Shown here piece by piece: positions 58,973 through 64,000 of a stretch of DNA of 64,000 nt. Position 1 is the stretch's first letter, and each line of letters opens with the position of its first letter. Both the position numbers and the translations under genes were made by a program. The stretch lies in the NCBI RefSeq assembly GCF_018320785.1, contig NC_054885.1, positions 10,042,421 to 10,106,420 on the forward strand, read 5' to 3'. The notes beneath the pieces were generated by a model, which was not told where the DNA came from, ran no database searches, and saw nothing but the letters and a program-made list of their open reading frames with translations. This DNA comes from Cheilinus undulatus. Its lineage: Eukaryota; Chordata; Actinopteri; Labriformes; Labridae.

Positions 58973-59850
58973 ACATGAAGATATTTTGATGGAGTCAACC
59001 AGGAATAACATTTTGATGTACTCCTCTCATTTAGTTGAGCATGATTATCTCAGATGTAGTCAGAAAAGACTTAAAACCCTGACATTATGCAGAGTAAATT
59101 CTGTCACTTTCAATGAAGGATGTCTCACTTCAATGCAGAAAATTTTGACTAAACAGGAAGTTGTTGCTAAGACAGGAAATCACTCTTAAATCTTGCTGTA
59201 GCCTAATTTGACTTCTAGCTCCATATGCCAACAGAGTTTACACTCTACTGACATTTAAAGTGTTACATCAGCTAAGATAGTTTAAGTTAAGCTGAAGCTG
59301 TGACTTAAATTTGACACCAATCTTCTTATAATATTAGTGATAATTTTAGAAGGTGGGATAACAATGAGGATGATGAGCTGAGAAATTTACTGGCTGGTTT
59401 GTTCTCTGTGATCAATAACAATAATTATAATAATTTTTGATGACTTTCTTGAGACTTACATTTATCTATGGGTGCAGATAATATCTGCTGTCCAACAGTA
59501 AAGTTCAGTTAATTACCTTGTTACTGATGATTTCACCACTCACTGTTTATTTACACTGACAGCAGATTAACATAAGCAGGGAAATATCATTTGGGCTGAA
59601 TAAAAGAAGCTGAGGAAACAGTTAGACCAGGTGTTTTAAAATTTTGTTCCCCTTGTTTTGATAAAATTTGGATTCATAAGATTTAATTTTGATTGCATTT
59701 TTATCTTTTAATGAGAGTTTGGTGATAAATTCCCCTTCAACCCCCTGATCTACCAATATTATTTAACTGATTTTTTAAAACTTTTTTTTCTTTTTTTAAC
59801 AGGTGCTACAATTAGATCAGTGACAGAGGAAGATATCATTAGAGGAGAAA

Positions 59851-61166
59851 ATGCTGAATGCAAGGTAAGTTAGAGTGACTGTGGCACAGGAAGTTTGGCT
59901 TATCTCTGGTTACTGTCAGCCTTTTTCTCTGGTGTTTGCTCTCATTTATTTTCTAGCATGACTACTCTTTGTTTCATGTTGTCTCTGAATCATCATCCTG
60001 ATTTGGTTGGTGGTAGCAATTTTGCTTAAGAGAAGGAAATGTAATTAAATGTTTGAAAACAGAGCTCTGAGTAAGATATGAGCTACTTGCAGAAACATTG
60101 TGCATGCTATAGGCTGTGAATTATATAATTATTATTATTATTCATTCTGCCCCAAACTGTGTAATTTTCTATAGCTAGCAAGTTGCTGAAGCTCACATTG
60201 CAAATAAAACTGGCTAACACAGACGCTTTATGAGTGAAATACAGTACAATAGCGCAATTATGTTTTTGTGTTACAGAAAAAAAACTCGGGATGCTTTGTC
60301 CTGGTACGTCATAGAAACCTTCATCTACATCGAAACAGTTAAACAATTCTGTGGAAGCTCCTCTGAGTGGTTGGGTGCAAGAAGAGCAGAGTTTTTCACA
60401 ATGGTGAAAATAAAGAACTCCTTCAACATGATTGATCCTGGCATCTGTGATCTTTATAGTAAATATAAAATAATATGGGCCATTCTGGTGTATGTATGGA
60501 ACAAGTTGACTCTGCTGCTGTGTGAGAGTGTGAAAACAAAGCGTGCAAAGCTAGAAAGGGACCTGGCTGTTGTCTTGAGAGACAGTCTGTGTGGCCTGGA
60601 GAAGCTGAATGTCTTCCTGGAGGCTGTGGAGAACCTGGCGGTCACCTCACTCCACGTGTTCCAGGAAGGGAACCAGGTGTTAAACCTGCCAGATGGGATC
60701 AGACTCGAGCATGTTCAGGATTTCATCACTGCTGTACAGCAAATCTGCCCTCAGCTCCTCAAGTTCAAAAGAGATGCAAGCACCTTCTTCCTTCCCAAAC
60801 TTGATAATGTGGAAGAACTGATGCATCAGCTGGACAGATACATCCAGACTGCTGAGAACATCTGTGGGGAATTAGAGATGAGGTATTTAGGTCTTACTGT
60901 AACATTATTTCACACATTTCAAATAATAAATATGAATAAAAGTTTCAGTAAATCTTCACTAAAAGAAAAAAAAAATCCTAAGGATTACAGAAAAAAGTGT
61001 CAGAATACTTCTCAAACCATATTTTTATTTTTGTTTTGTCTTTTGTTAGTTGCAGTAATCTCTTCCAGACAATTCCCAAACACACTGATGTTATCCTGGA
61101 TGAGGATCTGACTGATGATGGGGTACAAAGGATGCTTGATCATATTGATAAACTTGCTGCAATCAG
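59851..61166 (+). CDS. Gene E: apolipoprotein-L-like gene, partial (exons 1-3; exon 4 outside the window)
   Basis: Exons: 59851-59864 (MLNAR), 60277-60882, 61056-61166, all phase 2, with GT..AG borders identical in position to gene B. The extra upstream ATG of gene B reads ATA here, so translation should begin at the ATG conserved with C. Exon 2 is open throughout and ends with the LDRYIQTAENICGELEM signature. Exon 3 is nearly identical to B. By alignment with the B unit, the window ends at the position equivalent to ~29118, about 430 bp short of where exon 4 should start, so the ApoL domain cannot be seen. Exon 2 carries a patch of replacement-only differences from B. The acceptor of the start exon is at 59802. 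Confidence 0.8.
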
Positions 61167-62700
61167 GTAAATATTTAACATACAGTATGCATTCATCACC
61201 ATTAATATCATTATCAGATTGATTTTTATTTATTAAGTTTATTTATTTATTTGTGTCTTTATTTATTTTATTTATAATTTCTTTCAACAATAATGATCTA
61301 GCCGCCTAGCCTCTCTTGATGACCACCACACACCCTTCTTTAACCAAAAAGAGGGTAAAGATGTAAAAGGGAAGTCAATAAAAAAAAAATTTAAAAAGTG
61401 ATAATCAGAAATAAATGTGTTGATGAGCTGATGAAATGTCAGACCTACGGACAAACTCCCCTCCACTGAGACATGCTGTTTTACATCACTTAGTTAAAAA
61501 AAAAAAGAAAGCTCAACCTAGAGCACCACCAAGGCAGGTAGTAGAGTTGCTGTGGATGTTCCAGGGGCCTGAAAACTGCCAGCACTCTACATGCATAAAA
61601 TAAATGCACATTACTTTATCTGGGTAATAACACATTTTCAAAACGGATGTTTTTGTTTTTTTAAAGTGGGTCATACCCTAACATACATGCCAGACAGTGT
61701 CTGTGGTACATGGATCTAGACTGAGTTAATTTAATACCTGTGGATCAATGGGTAGAGTAGGTTATCTAGCAACCGGATGGTTGGTGGTTAGATTCCCAGC
61801 TCTTACAGTCACATGTGACTGTAAGAGCGTTAAGACACTTTCTGCACACAATTTGCTGCTACTGCTGCATCAGTGGTGTATAAACTAACTACTGAACAAA
61901 GCCTCAAAGATCAGTTCATTCAAAAGTGGCAAGTAAGCTCAGAAATCATGTGATTTATATGAAGACTTGAAACAAGGCATCAAACTGGAGGAGTAGTCTC
62001 TATTTAAAAACGTAAAGTACAGTCAAGCTATCTGCAATTTTAGACTCAATAACAGCAGGAATCCTCAGTTCACTGAGAGAGATAAAGAGCTGAATAGAAA
62101 ACAAAGGATCTGAGACCTCTGTAATGATAATATTCTTTGTCACAGCTATCATCTTTTGTTCAACCAAGTAACGCATGAAAACACAAATAATAGCCAGAAA
62201 ATTCCATTTTTTGGAACTGAAATGTTCATTTAACTTTCTACTGAAATAAAAAAAAAAATCCAAATTTCCATAAATTTTTAGAATTATATTTTTAGTTTCT
62301 CATTTTATTCATTGGGTGTTTTTTGCTAACTGATAATCCACTTGAGGACATTTTTTATCATTTATCAGATTGTATTTGTACGTTTTTTTTTTTTGAGTAA
62401 TTTATTGAGCATATTGATTAGATAGAGGTATCATAAAAGTATGTATCAGATATGTGACAACAGGTATTAATAATTTAATAATAGAGAAAAAAATATCCAA
62501 AAGACTATTATTTAAACTATCATTCATGTTTAAATTTGTTTTGTTGTTGAAATTAGCCAAGTTAAATTCATTTGTGAATTAGTTTTGATGCTTTTTTTGA
62601 AATATGTCCTCCCGTTATTTGAGTAATTTTGTACTTCTGCCATGATGTTTGCAATCTTCTTTTTTATTTGTACTGTATGTTGTTTTATCTCTATACTCAT
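61167..62700. other. Intron 3 of gene E, 5' part
   Basis: Matches gene B intron 3 closely, except for ~290 bp at about 62160-62460 that is missing from B (or inserted in E). A decayed tRNA-like stretch (GGTAGAGTAGGTTATCTAGC, 61750-61800) is also present at ~27840. Confidence 0.6.
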
Positions 62701-63357
62701 TGTCCAGACTTTTACTAAACTACCTACTATAGCTTAATAAACTCCCCTCTGGAAGGTTATCAGAACAAGTACGGCAGAAACAACTCAGGTCTCTCTCTTT
62801 ACGTTTATTGCACACACACAACAAACGTCCACACATTAGCCTCCCGACACTAATCAGTTAGCTTGATGGTTACAAAGGTAGTTAGACCTTAGTTAGGTTG
62901 TAAACCTGCAATGTAAACACAAAACAAATCCCAGACTTAACCAAGGGAAGTTTACAATTGTTCATGTGACATTAATTCTTGTTTGGGACACTAGCAATGC
63001 CAGCATATAGTCACTCACCGACAAGGCGTACCAGTCCTGACGATCAATAAAGTGAAAATGAAACATTAGGGTTAACTGCACTTTATAGCAAACCCTGTCC
63101 ACACCACACACAGTTGGGAGATTGGGAAACTCTAATCAAAAACAAACCGCAAAGATGAGAGATAATATAGTGTTCATCATTACAGTAATCTGTTTGATAT
63201 ACATATATAAAATAAAATATACCAGCCACTTAAGGTACCTTCTGTATAAATAAAGTGGCCTGTTATGTTTCTAAGAAACGTCCCGACATAATCAAAACAT
63301 CTATCACTTATGGTAATGTAAACAGAACAATAGTTTTAACTGCTGGAAAGTTATACA
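62701..63357. mobile_element. Solo LTR of a retrovirus-like/LTR retrotransposon in intron 3 of gene E
   Basis: 657 bp beginning TGTCCAGACTTTTACTAAAC and ending GGAAAGTTATACA (TG...CA), flanked by an exact 5-bp direct repeat CTCAT (62696-62700 and 63358-63362). The interior has an AATAAA (about 63248) as expected for an LTR. Gene B intron 3 has the uninterrupted site with a single CTCAT at 28460-28464. No internal coding region is present. Confidence 0.88.
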
Positions 63358-63569
63358 CTCATGATCATGGTCTGAGTCACATGAATAAATGAAATAGATG
63401 AATGTGTATGGATGGGATTAGGTAATACTAAAGGTGTGACGAGATCTCGCGAGATCAAAACGTCACAAGACTTCTTGTTGAAGTGAAAAAAAAAAGTGTT
63501 ATTGACAGATTTCAAGAATCATTTAATTTTACTGATGCAGCTCTTTATATTTCAGTCTGTTGTACAGTT

Positions 63570-63705
63570 TTGTTTTTTTCTAAGTTTTATTTTTGGGCCT
63601 TTTCATGCCTTTATTTAATACAGGATGGAAAGTGGATAGACTCAGAAACAGGGAAGAGAGTGGGGAGAGACAGGACGCCCGCGTACATGGGTCTCATCGC
63701 ACCTC
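63570..63705 (-). mobile_element. tRNA-derived SINE in intron 3 of gene E (shortened copy)
   Basis: Same insertion as 28650-28850, with GGGCCTTTTCATGCC and GTGGATAGACTCAGAAAC kept and the tRNA-like head mostly deleted. Confidence 0.7.
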
Positions 63706-64000
63706 TAGTTAATACTAACAGCCACAATGCATCACAGCCTTCTCCATCAGTGTGTGAGTGTGGAATGAATGGGTCAGTGTGACGTGTGGTGAATAAAGAG
63801 CTTTGAGAGGTCAGATAACCAGAAAAGTGCAGCACAATCTCAAGTCCACTAACCAAATTGAGCTGATTTAATACATGGGTGTGTGGGTAGTGTTCATCAG
63901 CAACACTGTTTCTGCCTGTGGCATTAGTGCTAGCCATTGTAAATGAGTTGCTGTTTGCAATGAGAGTTATTTGCATAAGGGCAATTTTGTGCTGGATTTT

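Overview
This is a eukaryotic genomic window, almost certainly from a teleost (probably percomorph) fish. The genes are split by introns with GT..AG borders. Intergenic DNA is AT-rich and packed with repeats typical of fish genomes: Tc1-like transposons, hAT-type non-autonomous elements, tRNA-headed SINEs, an L2/Rex1-like LINE, a solo LTR and long A-rich minisatellites. I see no bacterial operon, CRISPR array or stand-alone tRNA/rRNA gene. All calls come from reading the sequence; nothing was searched against a database.

The coding content is one tandem, same-strand (+) family of apolipoprotein-L-like (ApoL) genes. Gene A (15246-20759), gene B (25966-30450) and gene C (42513-46309) are intact four-coding-exon genes. 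Locus D (48842-53033) is a wrecked chimera: an A-type first exon, no exons 2-3, and a B-type exon 4 with two frameshifts. Gene E (59851-61166 and beyond) is a recent copy of B whose last exon lies past the window edge. Each intact gene has the same plan: a tiny start exon (normally 14 coding nt, five residues), a ~200-residue helical N-terminal exon, a ~40-residue linker exon, and a large exon with the ApoL domain. The ApoL domain holds a hydrophobic Gly-rich hairpin, a helical middle, a C-terminal hydrophobic segment and an amphipathic tail. Every intron is phase 2, so exons 2 and 3 are symmetric cassettes. No signal peptide is visible, so intracellular, membrane-interacting proteins are expected. 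An ISRE/IRF-like site lies about 180 bp upstream of the gene A start codon, which fits the interferon control known for mammalian APOL genes.

Layout: 1-5.6 kb, tandem-type repeats; 5.7-5.9 kb, a possible orphan signal-peptide exon; 6.2-11.3 kb, nested DNA transposons and a minisatellite; 13.1-14.5 kb, minisatellite; 15.0-20.8 kb, gene A; 21.0-22.0 kb, minisatellite; 24.0-30.5 kb, gene B; 30.5-38.1 kb, 3' flank with hAT, LINE and Tc1-like insertions; 38.1-40.5 kb, a repeat-rich insertion; 40.5-46.3 kb, gene C; 48.8-53.0 kb, remnant D; 53.0-58.2 kb, duplicated flanks (B/C type); 58.7-64 kb, gene E in a copy of the B unit, ending inside its intron 3.

The array grew by segmental duplication. The B unit (24.5-29.1 kb) recurs at 59.0-64.0 kb, the B 3' flank recurs after D, and the C 5' flank recurs before E. 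Several mobile-element insertions can be ordered against the duplication because the paralogous segment preserves the empty site. The most striking signal is in exon 2 of B versus E: in its first half about 21 codons differ, all by amino-acid-changing substitutions, while the second half and the neighbouring introns are almost identical.
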